Shown: positions 14,301 to 29,300 of the stretch, one piece after another
Layout of the letters: each line of letters begins with the position of its first letter
Numbering within the stretch: the stretch's first letter is position 1
Assembly (NCBI GenBank): GCA_021014325.1
Contig: CM037464.1
Span: 6,727,127-6,791,126, forward strand
DNA from: Plazaster borealis
Taxonomy: Eukaryota > Echinodermata > Asteroidea > Forcipulatida > Labidiasteridae
Length of the DNA: 64,000 nt
Reading direction: 5' to 3'
Program-made: the position numbers and the translations under genes
Notes under the pieces: generated by a model
Told to the model about the DNA's origin: nothing
Databases searched by the model: none
Seen by the model: only the letters and a program-made list of their open reading frames with translations

Positions 14301-17300
14301 TTCACTCCTCGACACCTGTCTACCTCAACAATCTTCTCACCGTTTTATCATTGTGACAGCCGACTCCGCAAACTGCACGACAGAACTTTGTTTGCACGGG
14401 GAACATTCAAGTGAGTGATGTCAAGTGTGGACCGAAGAGTAAGGATTTATAAACAAAAAGAGGAAGTTTAAAATGAATGCGTTCTCTAAAGAGGTAGCCA
14501 ATGAAGTTCCCTGAGGGATGGAGTAATATGTTACCCCTCCCATCTGTAAACATAAATGTTTGTCAGGGTGCCTTTGGTTATAGCGGTCCCCACTTATGGA
14601 ACAAACCCACTCTAGAAGTCCGTCAGCCTGACTCAATGATGAAATTCAAGAAACTGTTGAAGACTGAACTGTTCAGCGAGCTCATTAGTTTGTTTATTGT
14701 TAGTTCTTATTTGTCCAGCGCCTTGATCTAGTGTTGTCTAGGACATGTGCGCTTTATAAGAACTCTTTTATGATGATTATTATTATTTACAGGAACCATT
14801 ATCGGATGTGGTTCTTACAAGAAAGACCAACATGGCAAAGCTTAAATGTTCCGTGTTGCGCTTACTTAAAAAATCAGCCCACCCCACCCCCCACAAAAAC
14901 AAATGATTTGGATTCTGCACAACCCTGACATACTTATGTTGGAGAGAATGACATACCTTGTTCTTCGTGTTGTCGTTGTATTTGATAAGGTCCACCAGGA
15001 AATCAAGGGACTCTCTCGGACACAGTGAATGACCGTTGCGGATTGTGGCAAGTGCTACAGGTAACGTCTAGTAAATAAACAGAAAGAAAGTTGAAGCATG
15101 AAGTCAGGGTCAAGCACAAGACAGGTTGGTAATTGAGGCGTTATGTGCCACTGGGAAAGAAGAGGTTAGGATCAGCTTGAAATCTAAAATTATTTATGTT
15201 TATTCTTGATTTTGGGTTGAACAAAAGCTTGACTAGAGTGGGATTTGAACCTAAGACCTTCGGATTAACATGCCAGCACTCTACCAACTGAGCTACCTAG
15301 CCCTAATGTTTTGCGGTCTCCCTATTTTGTAAATGTCTTTGTTCGGGGGTGGCAGTCGGAAGCCATTCAACCTGTAACTGCCATATAACCAGGGATCACA
15401 CCCAAGTTTATGATACAACTCAGGAAGCGGCAGCAGAAAGATAACCTTACTGGCAAAATATGGAGACCGCCAACATTAGGGCTAGATGGCTCAGTTGGTA
15501 GAGCGCTGGCACGTTAATCTGGAGTTCGAAAGTTCAAATCCCGCTCAACTAAATTTGTTCATTGTCCCCCCCCCCAAAAAAAAAAAAAAAAAAAAAAAAA
15601 GTTTATAAGTAGTAAAGCTTCCGGGCCAAAGTTCTTCTAATAGTCAGCATCCCTACAGAAATAAGACCAGAGGTCTTTAAAATCTTAATAACTAACAATT
15701 ATCTGAGAGTTTCACCTTTTGTAAGAAGTAGTCCATGAAACTATTGAAGTTATTTTGTCTGACGATATCAGCGCAGGAGTAGGAGCCAAAGAGCTTCTTG
15801 AACATTGCAATAATAGCAGTGTGACCCATGTACGACGCAACCAGCTCGTTAGAGATCTGAAGGGAATAACAGGATAACTCAATTTATAAAAGTTGAAATT
15901 AACGGCGCGTTGAACTCTGAGCGGTCTAGCACCCCTAAAGAAACAACAACTGAAGAAAGATGAAGCAATGGTGGTTAACGGCATCATCATGTTTGTAAAG
16001 ACTCTGAAAATTTATGGCAATAAAAACTTACTTGGTAAGACGTACAGCAGCTTTGGATAGTATAATGCATTTAGAGAGACTTTTTACTTCGAAGGACTGC
16101 GGTTATGGAAAAATATATCACTTTTTATCCCCCAAATATTTTGAATATTGAGAAGCGTTACGGTTCTCAGAGTGTGTATTGCAATGCAGATTATTCTTCC
16201 TGCGTGGACATAACCGCTCCAGCTTTTCGACAATATGAAATTTTCACAGGTTGGTTTTATGGTATATATCTACTATATAGGATTGAAACAAACAATAGGC
16301 TCCAATTACCAAACGTATACGATGCCTTTAAGTGTCTGGCCTAAAGAGAAAGTACACCTTTGGTTTTTGGAACCATCGATAGTTTTAATCCTATATAAAA
16401 GTAGATACAATATACAATAAAACTAACCTGTGAAAATTTCATTTCAAAAGGTCGCGTTTTTGAGATATCGATGAAAATATGTAACAGTTATGTCCATGCA
16501 GGAAGAATAATTCGTAATTGGAATACACAATCTGAGAAACGTATCTGACAGTAACGTTTCTCAGATTCAAATTTTGGGGGATAAAAAATGTATATTTTTC
16601 AATCATCACATTACTTCGAAGTGAAAAGATTCTCAAAATGCTTTATACTGTCGAAAGCTGCTGTACTTCTAACCAAGTAAGTTTGTATTGCCATTAATTT
16701 CAAGAGTGATTACCAAACGTATACAGACCCTTTAAATCTAGGATCCTGGATTGGTACTCCAAAAGTTAATGACCATACAAACTTATTGGTGTGAAGCACT
16801 GCAGCTATTGATAGTATGAACTATTTTGAGAAAGGATTCCCTTTGAAAAATTACGGTTTGGATATTTTTTCATCCAAAACATTTGAATCTGTGATACGAT
16901 TCATGCATGTATCACTTCTCAGATTTCTGAGGGTTGGTGTCCGTTCGTGAATGCAAAGGCCAGAGATGCAGTTTGTACCCGCTGTCACCTCGCTAAGTCG
17001 TGGATGGATTCAACGTTCTTGTGAAAATACTGTGACAGTTTTTTGCTGTTTTCTCAGCGAGTAGACACTGTATTCAGCTGAAACTTTCACAAGTGACCTT
17101 TGTTGTATCTTTCTTTATAATTTGGCCTTCAAATCAGCATAAGGTTGACAAAAACCAATCTATGACCCTACCTTTAACGGACACAAGTGGTGGGACTCGA
17201 ACCCACACTCTGCTGATCAGAACTGTTATTCTATGGCCTGTTGTGGCCGAGTGGATAAGAACACTGAACTCAAGCTCTGGTGTTTCTGATCAGCAGAATT

Positions 17301-20300
17301 TGGGTTCGAGTCCCGGTCGTGACACTTGTGTCCTTAAGCAAGACACTTAACCATTATTGCTGCGTACTTCAGATGGAACGTAAAGCCGTAGGTCCTGTGT
17401 GTTGTGTAATGCACGTAAAAGAACCCAGTGCACTAATATCGTAAAGAGAAGGGGTTCACCCCGGTGTTCCTGGTTTGATCGGCAGCATATTGCGCCACAG
17501 CACCTTGTAAACCATTACATGGTGCTATGTAAAGGAATAGGTCTAATACTTCAAAAAAGTAGCTTTACATGCCTTGCAGGAAAACAAATCTGAGCGCTTT
17601 GAGACGCCCATCGCTATAAGAACTCAGTATTATTGAACCAAGCCTCAGGCACTAATAACAGGGTGGAGAAGAAACTGGAAACTATATCTCGGAGGATAAC
17701 AGTTGCATTACCTTGGCTAATGAATGAGCAGCCACCATGCGCACCTTGTGGAAACACTGCCTGTTCTCAATGGTCTCTGATAAGACATTCACGGTAGATG
17801 TACTCGGGAACGTCTCAAGATTCTTGATTGCCTGTAAGAGAGGTTTTTCTTGTTGATTAGTCGCTGCTAAGTCATCGTCTGTTGTTTACATTCATGTGTT
17901 TTTGTATTTGCCTTTTCAAGTAATGTTATTTGATGTTTGTCTAGTCACAAGGTATGGGTGGTGTGGATAGTGTTGGTTCATGATAATTTTTATTTTATTA
18001 TTATTTTTTAACAGTCAACACCCAAAAGTTGGATACACCCGTAGGACTTCACTAAATTAAGGACAATATGTTTACATGCCGAAAAGTGTGCATGGTTTTT
18101 CACTATTTTCTCCTGACTCACACATCGGATTAAAGGGTCTGTATATGTTTGGTAACGACTCTGAAAATTAATGGCAATAAAAACTTACTTGGTAAGATGT
18201 ACAGCAGGTTTGGATAGTATAATGCATTTTGAGAAACTTTTCACTTAGAAGTACTGCAGTTATGGAAAAAGATATCACTTTTTATCCCCTAAAAATTTGA
18301 ATCTGAGAAGCATTACTGACAGTAATGTTTCTCAGATTGTGTATTCCAATTGCAGATTATTCTTCCTGCGTGGACATAACCGCTCCAGATTTTTGGCAAT
18401 ATCTGAAAAACACTACCACCTTTTGAAATGGAATTTTCACAAGTTAGTTTTATGGTATATATCTACAACTATATAGGATTGAAACAAACAGTGGGTTCCA
18501 ATTACCAAACGTATACAATCCCTTTAAATCTTCCTAATCACTCCATTTCTGACATGATTTTACAGGGCATTGAGGCACTAGGTAACCACAGAGAGACTGT
18601 TCGTCTGAGTAGGGAGAAACTGTGGATAAGGCGCCTCCAGACCATTCAACCCCATGGTCTGAACATCCAAGAAGGAAATGACTAATAACCTTTCGTCTTT
18701 GCCTTCTCCTTATTCCACAGATATCCCCCATTTTTAGTCTGTAAAATGAATTAATTACTTTTTCTCCCTCTTTCCCTTTGATTTTGTGTTTTGTGTTTCC
18801 AACCTCTTGTGGTTAAACCAGCCCCTTCCTTCTTAACCACCCCCCCCCCGTCTCCTTCTTTATTTTTCTGTGTGCTTTCTGCCTCTCTCTCTCTCTTTTC
18901 ATTCCACTTGACTGCTTCTGTTACACTTATATACCTGTTTATGTGTGTTGTGTGTTGTAGCCTTGCAAGAGACTGCTCAGGGCTTAAACGTCCCAGTCTC
19001 AGGTCATTAACTGCATTTATACCATTTTTACTTTTGGTTTGGTTGGTGAGCAGTTTGCCACAGCTAATTCTTTTTTTTTCTGTTCTTTTTAAACTAATTA
19101 TAATAACTAACCAACAGAATGCTTAATTGTTTTAGTCACATTGGCTCAATTTTTACTGACCTCAATCTGAGCTACAATGTCTCTCTCATATCGCAGCTGG
19201 TAATGCCACTGGAAATCCGGCTGTTTAAAGATAACTTGGCGTAATAGTGTCATCTTTGTATCCACACGAATCCACAACACCGGCGAGTCGGCACTGAAAG
19301 TACAAGATAAATGGTGGCAATAAACACACAAATCAACAACACCGACGAGTCGGCACTGAAAGTACAAGATAAATGGTGGCAATAAAAACACGAATCCACA
19401 ACACTGACGAGTCGGCACTGAAAGTACAAGATAAAAGGTGGCAATAAACACACAAATCCACAACACCGACGAGTCGGCACTGAAAGTACAAGATAAAAGG
19501 TGGCAATAAACACACGAATCCACTACACCGGCGAGTCGGCACTGAAAGTACAAGATAAAAGGTGGCAATAAAAAAAGAGTAAACCTAACTCACTTGAGTG
19601 CTGTACTATGATCTTTACTTGCCCTAACAAAATCCAACCTTCCTGAACAAAGATATTGACAAATTAGGGAGACCACCAACATTAGTGCTAGATGGCTCAG
19701 CTGGTAGAACGCCGGCACGTAAAATGTTATGGTCAATTTTTCTTTGTTCAACCCCAAATTAAAAACCAACACTATTACGGTAAATCGACACCATAACTGT
19801 TGGACTCTGCTTAACCCTTTCTTTACCATAGGGGACTTTAGTCCACTGCACCCATACCCCCTCTTCCTTACCATTGGCGACTTTAGTCCACTGCACTCAT
19901 ACCCCCTCTTCCTTACCATAGGGGACTTTAGTCAACTGCACCCATACCCCCTCTTCCTTACCACTGGCCACTTTAGTCTTCCAAGCTTACAAAGAAAACA
20001 AATTCAACCCTGAGCACAAAGGACACTTCGTCATGTTAGTGCAAAAACGTTGTTTCCCAATTTTGCGAAAACGTTGTATCACACATGAAAATGCTTCATT
20101 CAAAAACGACGTATCTCTGCATGTACAGTACTCGTTTTTGTGTGTACATCCTGGCTATTTTAAGCGAGATACAACGTTTTGACAGTTTCAAACTCGCGCG
20201 TAACGCAAGTGCTATTTTAGGAGATACAATGTTTTTGCACTGGCACAATTGTTTCATAAAGCTGCAGTTTTATCCATGTTCGTCTTCCAAACCCAAGCTC

Positions 20301-23300
20301 ACCTTCATTAGAAAGAGAAAGATCGGATTTTTTCCCAATGGTGATAAAATAAAATAGGGTTGCTATTATGCAGTTCCTTCAAATTGGAGTGGAAAGATCC
20401 GAAATGCCAAACAGCTTAAAGCACAATATAGCTGTGTACAAAAAAAGTGTTTGAGTTAAAAGATCATGCTGAGGAAACAAAGACCAAGAATTTGGACATT
20501 AATTGGCCGATCTCAATGATTTTTTATGAAAGGAAATTCAAAGAAGCATTAGGGTAGGATTGAAAATCATACTCACTCCATGGTACTGAGATCCATATCT
20601 ACTTCCTCACCATTCATTAACGGAATCTTCTTCTTCTTGTGTCTATGGAAAAACAAATATTACAAATATTAAAGACATAGAATTGCCTAAAACTTTAGCT
20701 AAACAGTATAACACACAGGGACATCGACTTGCAAAATTCTGCAACCAGGATTTTATATATTTTTTTATGAGAGATCGCCTAACATCACAAGGCTGGACAG
20801 CCACTTCAAAGTGAGGGCTACACTATCGACCCAAATCAACTGCCACCAGAGGCACGTTGCCACCTACTCCTGGGGCTGAAACGGGGTTACCCCCTTCACA
20901 AGTATGGTTAAGTGCCTTGCTCAAGGGCACAAGTGTCCTGACCGGGATTCGAACCCACACTCTGCTGCTGACAACAACAGGATTAATGTGATGATGACGT
21001 CAGGTGAACTTGGTCAATTGGATTGACAAGGGGATTTACTGGATTCACAAGAGGAAATTTGTTCACTGCATTCAAGTAAGCAATGAAGTAATGTACATCA
21101 ACATCAGTTCATTTCATTTCACTTCATTTATTCTGGTTGTTAAGCCACGGACTCTCAGAAAAGCGAACTTAATCACTGTACTAGCCAAGAACCCAATGGA
21201 GAGAAGACAAAGAAGGAAGTTTCAGTTTTAGATGTAGGAAGAAAACCCCAGAAAACCCCGGACCAACCTGACCATCCATTCTGTGTCATATCACCCAATG
21301 GATTAAACCGTACATCCATCAAAATGGTTCTATTTTGATGTATGGTAGAAATTTAGGCTGAAAAAGCTTAAATTTCAAGTTTAAGCCTAATAGGGCCTTC
21401 GGTTTTCATGGTACGGCCGGCCATTTTTGTGTGTTGATTTTGGCCAAAATGGGTGAGGTCATCTCTTTTCAAATGACCATATCTTCCTAACCGGTGGGTC
21501 AAATAGGATTGAACCATCTTGAAAGCTGACTGGGGACTAGTATACAAATATTGACTGCTTCCAGTGCTATGGTTTAAACTACAACTCTTGAGGTGATCTT
21601 CGGTGCCTTCTATTTTCCCGAGGCAAATCGAGGGAAAACAGACCACTCGGGGGATCATCGAGGGATCAAACTCCATTCATATATTGTGCCTAGTTGTCAA
21701 GGTACCAAGAAGCTGCTGTTGCTAAGGGTATAGTACATTGGTTGCCATGGGACAGTACATTGGTTGCTACGCGTATAGTACATTGTTTGCTGCGTGTTTA
21801 GCGCGTTGCGTTCACGCGGTGTCTAGTAAAAATAAGACTTCTTATGTGATGCAATCTAAACCAATCAAGAGGGAGAATCTTTGCAGATAATACCTTCTGC
21901 TCTTTGAATGACAAGTGATATCTCCTTTAGTTATGTTATCTTCAACTTGTAGTGTATGCTCAAAGGATCCGTCCAACTCCTGAACCGTTACCTTCAGCGG
22001 TCCCTGCAATGATAAATAATGATAATAATAATTAACAATAATAATGAACAATAATAATAGTAATAACCAATAATAATAATAAACAATACAAAATAATAAT
22101 ACTCAGTTCTTATATAGCGCTTTATCTACGGGTGTCTCAAAGCGTGTCTCTGCGGTGTCACAGGTGTCTCTACGGGTGTCTCAAAGCGCTATTTATGTTT
22201 TTAACAACAGGTATGCTAAGTTTTTGAATTATGAGACCCTTCATACAGTACGTTGTAAGGGTTTACAAGGTGATGTGGTGCAATCTGCTGCCAACCAGGC
22301 CAGGAAGACCGGGGCAAACCCCTTCTCTTTCCGCCATATTTACGGACATCTTGGGTTTGGCGTCAAGCATTCAAATTTGTCTATGCAGCCAAGTGGTTTG
22401 CTGACCAATCATGCAAGGAATTTGCCGCACGCGGTATTTGCGCAAAGTTGGGAAGTCAAAAATGCCCACCATTGCTCGAAAAGATGTCCGACTTTACACT
22501 GTGTGACGCTAAGTGGGAACAATGTATTGGACTGCAAGGGGTCCTATAGACCTCTATCATGCTGCCACCATCTTGGTCATGTTCCCTGTATCCAGTAACA
22601 GTAAAGGATGCTAATATTCATTTTACAAAAAGGAACCAGACTATTTCTCCTTCCAGCCTCGTTTTGGTTACATTGAGTTGAATGGGAGAAAATCAAAATG
22701 GCTGCACCATGATTAAAGGTCTATTCCTGGTCTTGCCCTACTCACCACATATTTCAGAATTCCTTTCCGCCCAGGGTCCTGTCTCAACTCAAGTTCCACA
22801 ATGTTTCGTTTCCTGTTGAAGTTGAAGCTGCCATGGAATTGTACAATCCCACCTTGGTACACCCATTGGTCCAAGAACAATGAAAGATCCTTACCCGAGA
22901 CAGTTGATAATGACTTCAAGAACTGAAGATAAACGTTTTAAAAACCCAAAACAATGAGGTTTAAAAATACCAGTTTGGACATTGACACATGTACTTTTTA
23001 CAAGGTTTATTAACAACAACTGAACTGACACAAGTGATTCAAAGATCAAATATATGTTTCAATGTAGATACATTTTTCTAACTACAAAGTTTGAAACAAG
23101 AATATGCATCGAGTGATGTTTGAAGCATTGCATGGTGTGGAAAACTAAGAAGTAGCTATAAATAGTAAACTTGCAGGTACAACCATGTGTAAATCTCTTT
23201 TGGGAGGAGTGTTGGCTCTGAAAAGAGCCAGTGTGGTCTCGGCATTTCGAACAGTACACTTTGCTCGTCCCGGATACTTCTGAAAACGAGCAGAGTATAC

Positions 23301-26300
23301 CGTTTGAAACGTCAAGACCGCAACAGCTCTTTTCAAAGCCAACACTCCTTCCCTCCCCCAAAAGGGATTTACAAATTGTTGTACCTGCAAGTTTACGAGA
23401 TAGTTACTTCTTAATATGCATCAAATTAACAACATCAAGTTTAACGTTTGTAGTCCCTGCATAAAAGATCACCGACATCTTGGTGGTTTGATAGACTGAT
23501 GACACCCGCAGTTTGATTTTGTGTCCAAAAGGGAAATTGCTAAAAAATTAAGCCAAAACAATATGAGAACAAAGAGAAGTCCAATAAGTTACAGGGTCAA
23601 GAGGATATGTGTGTGTTACTCTTTGTCTAGACTTACCCCACTTGTTGATAGAAGCATGTTACCCCAGGAGTTAGTGATGAATTTAAGGGTTGCAGCTGAG
23701 GTAGCTAGAGACAGTAACTTGTTAAACACCTGGTAGATCAAACATAGGCAGGAGAAAATTTGCATTAAATCACATAGAAAAAACGTAATGCTTGCAGGTA
23801 GGAGACTTAGGCCGCACCAAAAGTGGCGACTACAGCTACGGCTGTTGCTGAAGTGTTGCTAAGGCTGTCCTATACTTCAATGCATGATGACGCGGCGATC
23901 CAGCCGTAGCCGTAGCTGTAGCCGCCAAGTCGGAGATGGCCATACTATAAAACCTGTTGTTCAGGATAGTGTGAGCATCTGCAGAATTATGTAGATAATG
24001 AAAATGGAGGTGGGGGGTTGGAAAGGGTACTACCTCAACAAGTATCAGGTTCAGGTTGGCTCAGTGGTTTCTTTACCGACTTTTCACCTCGATGGACCCC
24101 GGTTTGAATCCCACCTCAGACCGGAGCTGGATTGGGTTTTCAGTCCCTACCTGATTGCCTAGGTTTTCCCCCATTGGGGTTTTTCCTCCCCTATCTCAAA
24201 CTGAACATTTCTTCATTGTCTCTAATATTCATCCTGTTATTGGCGCTAATTGCGCTGTTGGATGTGCAACAAATTAAATAAATAAATAAATAAATATATA
24301 AATAAATATATAAATAAGCAAGTCCCAGCTGATCTAAACGTAATCTGCAAAATGAGTGAGTTATTGTTGAAAGTGTTTGAGGTGGATGTGTATCACCTCA
24401 AAAGTAAGTCTTAAGCTCATCATCTTCAGGAGTGAGGAATTGATGGTTGTGTTTAAGGTGATGGAGAAGGTGGGGTGTTGACATGTGTATCACATCAAAA
24501 GTAAGTCTTAAGCTCATCAGCCTCAGGAGTGAGGGATAGCTGGTTGTGTTTAAGTTGGTAGAGGGGGACGTGGGGGTGTTGACATGGGTATCACATCAAA
24601 AGTAAGTCTTAAGCTCATCAGCCTCAGGAGTGAGGGATTGATGGTTGTGTATAAGGTGGTGGAGGGGGACGTGGGGGTGTTGACATGGGTATCACCTCAA
24701 AAATAAGTCTTAAGCTCATCAGCCTCAGGAGTGAGGGATTGATGGTTGTGTATAAGGTGGTGGAGGGGGACGTGGGGGTGTTGACATGGGTATCACCTCA
24801 AAAATAAGTCTTAAGCTCATCAGCCTCAGGAGTGAGGGATTGATGGTTGTGTATAAGGTGGTGGAGGGGGACGTGGGGGTGTTGACATGGGTATCACATC
24901 AAAAGTAAGTCTTAAGCTCATCAGCCTCAGGAGTGAGGGATTGATGGTTGTGTTTAAGGTGGAGAAGGTGGGGTGTTGACATGGGTATCACATCAAAAGT
25001 AAGTCTTAAGCTCATCAGCCTCAGGAGTGAGGGATTGATGGTTGTGTATAAGGTGGTGGAGGGGGACGTGGGGGTGTTGACATGGGTATCACCTCAAAAA
25101 TAAGTCTTAAAGGAACGTTACAGAACTGGTAATTAAAATTTTCTTTAAGATCACAGATTTACATAAAACTGACACGGTCTAATGATGAAGATAGTAGAAA
25201 ACATCTCTAGAAATATTTCTGTCTGAAATGCCATATTTGATGAGAAATAAATGAAACTAATTTCCGATTGGAGTTTATCGCTCATGAGCGTTTTATTCAT
25301 GCATTGTATAACACATGCAAATGTGTAATCGGTTTTCCACTATTTTCTCGTGACCCAGATGGCCGATCGATCTCAAACTTCTACAGGTTTGTCAGTTTAC
25401 GTATATGGTGGATTATATAAAGTGCTTACACTGTTTTGTGAGCAAAAACCAATTCTGTAATGTTCCTTTAAGCTCATCAGCCTCAGGAGAGAGGAATTGA
25501 TGGTTGTGCTTAGGTTGGTGGAGGGGAAGGCGAAGGAAAAAATACGCAAAGAAATTCCTTGAAAAAATTAGACCGCTTGCTGCAGCTCAAAGCCAAAACC
25601 CAAGTTGCCCGTAACGACGACGTCTATCGGGAGCTATCTATTAAATCAAGTTTTTTCCGCTCAGAGAATTTCTACAGACACGCATTGCTCGTCTTTTCTG
25701 AAGGTGCAAAGTTCCATGCTCTACAACTGTTTCAAAGCTTGGACCCTAAAACTGCTGGGGATTGTTACACATCCCGGTGATGCAGGTATCAAAGCATGAG
25801 TAAAGCAGTAGTTTTCTAAAAGAGGGGCTCCAAGGTCAGATTGGGTTTTGTGATGCACTCATTTTCCAATAGAGAGAGAGTCCTCATGAAAGTGGGGAAA
25901 ATATTTTAAGTCTCTAACCTCATGTTAAAATGGTGCATAATGTCATTTTATTTGATACTCTTTCAAGTGAAATTTAAAACATGACGACGTTAACAGGTGT
26001 TATTACCTGAAGAAGCAAGTCTTGGCCGATCCTGAGCTCAATGAGCCTCATGACGAGGTGCGCCTTAATCCGCATCATCTCATGATACCTCCAAGACACC
26101 GTGTGAGGGTTCTTGATGGAGAAGTATGCCCCGCTCTCTCCGGACTTAGGGGTGGGTTTGGTAGAGCTGGGTTCAGGGTCGTCGGTGCTGCTGGTTTGGG
26201 CGGTTGGAGGATTTGAATGAAGGATGACACCTCCTATCTGTTGCTCGTACTGACAGAGGGATGTTAACTCCTATAGAAAACAGTCCGAAAGTGGCAAATG

Positions 26301-29300
26301 GCATTTACTTAAAGGGGCACATTGCCTTAAAGTATCTCAAAATATTGCTGTATGGAATTACTCCTTATCCTTTTTAAAGGCAAAGTATACTTTTGGGTTT
26401 TTGGAACCGTTTGATTATTTTAATCCTAACTAAAGTAGATAAATACAATAAAACTAACCTGTGAAAATTTCACTTCAGAAGGTGGTAGCGTTTTTGAGAT
26501 ATTGCCAAAACTCTAGAGCGGTTATGTTCATGTAATTGGAATACACAATCTGAGAAACGTTTCTCAGATTGACATTTTTGTGAATCCCTTTCTCTAAAAT
26601 GTCATTCCTTTGAAGGAAATTGTGCCTCAAAATGTTATAACATTATCAACAGCTGCAGTGCTTCTTACCAAGTAAGTTTTTATGGTCATTAATTTTTGAA
26701 GTAATTACCAAAGGTGTACCCTCGCTTTAAGAGTTGTTCACGCACTAAAACACCCACACTGCATTGTTATTGATAGTGAATAGTGATTAAAAAACATAAA
26801 TTTGCCTCTGGAAATACAACCAGCGGAACATACGATCTGCCATTTTGTGGAGTCAAAAAATTTGCTTCCATTTTTTAAAAATTTATTTAGGCCTAATCAT
26901 TCTTTATTCATTAAAAACAATCGATAAAAGAATGTACACACAACACAGGTCATGGTTTTGACTAAAAGCCAAAACACATGCAGGGTATACAAGACAAACA
27001 ATATAAATAGTACAGTACGTACACAGCTTAAAAAGTATTATACACTGCTAAAAAAAATAGCAGACCGTGTTCTAACATGCAATTACACAAAAACCAAACA
27101 TTTTCAAGGGATATTTATGTAAATCATTATGTTCTACCTAAAAAATGTCTTTTCAACCAAATTCATTTCATAACAAACGCTTTTTATTTTATAGCCCAAA
27201 GCACCAGGACCAAAGGCAATGTGCCCCTTTCAGCCACTAAAATAATTAGAAGTTTATAATTCTACAAAACAAAAAGATCCTTTGAGACACAATAATTTTC
27301 ACTGACATGAGGAGAGGGAGATAAGGTGGGGGGGGGGGGATTGTAAAAAGTATCTGTCTTACCTTGTGTATATGATAACGATACTCATTGACGCCAAACA
27401 TCCTCTTCAGTAGCAGCCCCGTCAGATACTTGGACACACCTTTGGGCAACCATAAATCCGACCAGCTCTGCGAGCTGACGAAACAACCAAAGTACTGCTC
27501 GGCTAGAGACTGCGCCATGAGACGTCGGGTCATGAACGTCTGATCGATGATGCGTGACGAGTGAAGTAGATTGGTGCTGAAATGAAAAAAAGGAATATGT
27601 ATTACATGAGAATAAACCCAATTGATTATGACAAACGAGTCGCTGACGAGTGAGGAACATTGGTGTGACAGTGATAAAAATGAAAATAGGAATGAAATGG
27701 GAATAAATACCAATCATCAATCGAATAAATATCTATGAATGTTTTGTTTAATGACACATGAACAATGAGGAGAAGACTTTATGTCTGGAAAGAAAAGAAG
27801 ACGGGAACAAATAGATAACAAATCAACATGTATGAATGTCCGGTCACTGACATATATGTATCGTGGCTGTTCCCACGAAGTGACGTTTGTGTCCAAAATC
27901 ACAACATTTTGGCAAATCAGGTTTTGTCATAGTTTACATGAAGTGACGTTTGTGTTTAGGAATGAATAACTCATCAAAACAGTTGCAAAAATGAAAACAT
28001 ATTGACAGTTCTGTGTGAATGAAGAAGTCAGCTTCATTTTTATCTTAAAAAAATAAAAAATGGTAAGCAATACTTCAACTTAAATCATGATTTTCTCCAA
28101 TCAAGGAATTTTTGGCTTTGGAACATATAGCTGTGGGAACGGCGACGAAATGATGAGTGAAGAAGATCGTAAAGAACTTCTCCAAAGACCTTTAAAAAAA
28201 ATACTGTCAATAACCAGCTGCATTGTACAAATCTAGTTACAAACTAGAACAGCAGAAGCTGCCATGGCGAGCTGCCGAACGCCCGATAGAGAAACAATGA
28301 ATAATAGAAAAACAATCATTTGATCAACTGATGTTCAAAGAGGTGGGAACAATTAACAATTGTGTAGTTGACCATTGCCTACTTGGTTTGACATGTTTGA
28401 AAGAGGCAAAAATTTTAACAAAAAGTCTCAATGCGATGGCCGGACAGAAGCTGTTTAATTTCCAGAGGGTAATAATGTACCCTAAAAACTTTAACATTTT
28501 TAAACAATTTCCATTTGCACACTGTGGATCCAACCACATTTTGGCTGTAAGACAAATGAACTGCAATTGAGAGTAAAAACAATTATTTTACACAACAAAC
28601 TATCTAGCACCATGAGGCAAAAACTTTAACAAAATGTCTCAATGCGGATGGCCGGACAGAAGCTGTTTAATTTTCAGAGGGTAATAATGTACCCTGAAAA
28701 CTTTAACATTTTTAAATAATTTCCATTTGCACACTGTGGAGCCAACCAAATTTTGGCTGCAAGACAAATGAACTGCAATTGAGAGTGAACATTTTTACTT
28801 TACACAACAAACTATCTAACACCATGAGGCAAAAAACTTTAACAAAAAGTCTCAATGCGGATGGCCGGACAGAAGCTGTTTAATTTCCAGAGGGTAATAA
28901 TGTACCCTGAAAACTTTAACATTTTTTTTAAACAATACTAAATAGAAAAACTTGACCACAATTTCCATTTTCACCTAGTGGATCTATTCACACACAAAAA
29001 CAATTACATATCACAACAAATTAACTACGGTGAAAACATTAACAAAAAATCTCAATGCGGACGGCCGGACGGACGGCCAGACGGACGGACGGACGGACCA
29101 CGGACGGACAAAATCGGTATTACATAGGCTCGCATTCTGCTAAAGCAGCTCGCCAAAAAGTAAATCATTGCAGAGCTTAATCTTCAAGAATCCTCCCTGC
29201 AGCTCAGAACTTACGCTGGACCAAAACATTTTCCTGAATACATTTTCTTTCTTTTGTATATTTGTCCCTTGCTGAGCTTTCAGGATGAGGTTTGAATTTG

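Noticed and set aside
19146..19568. 140-codon minus-strand open frame
   Set aside because: It is TAF2 exon 16 plus read-through of the 62-bp tandem array. Only 19161-19293 is supported as coding.
22155..22598. 147-codon plus-strand open frame
   Set aside because: Runs from a SINE A fragment into non-coding intron DNA; no domain recognised.
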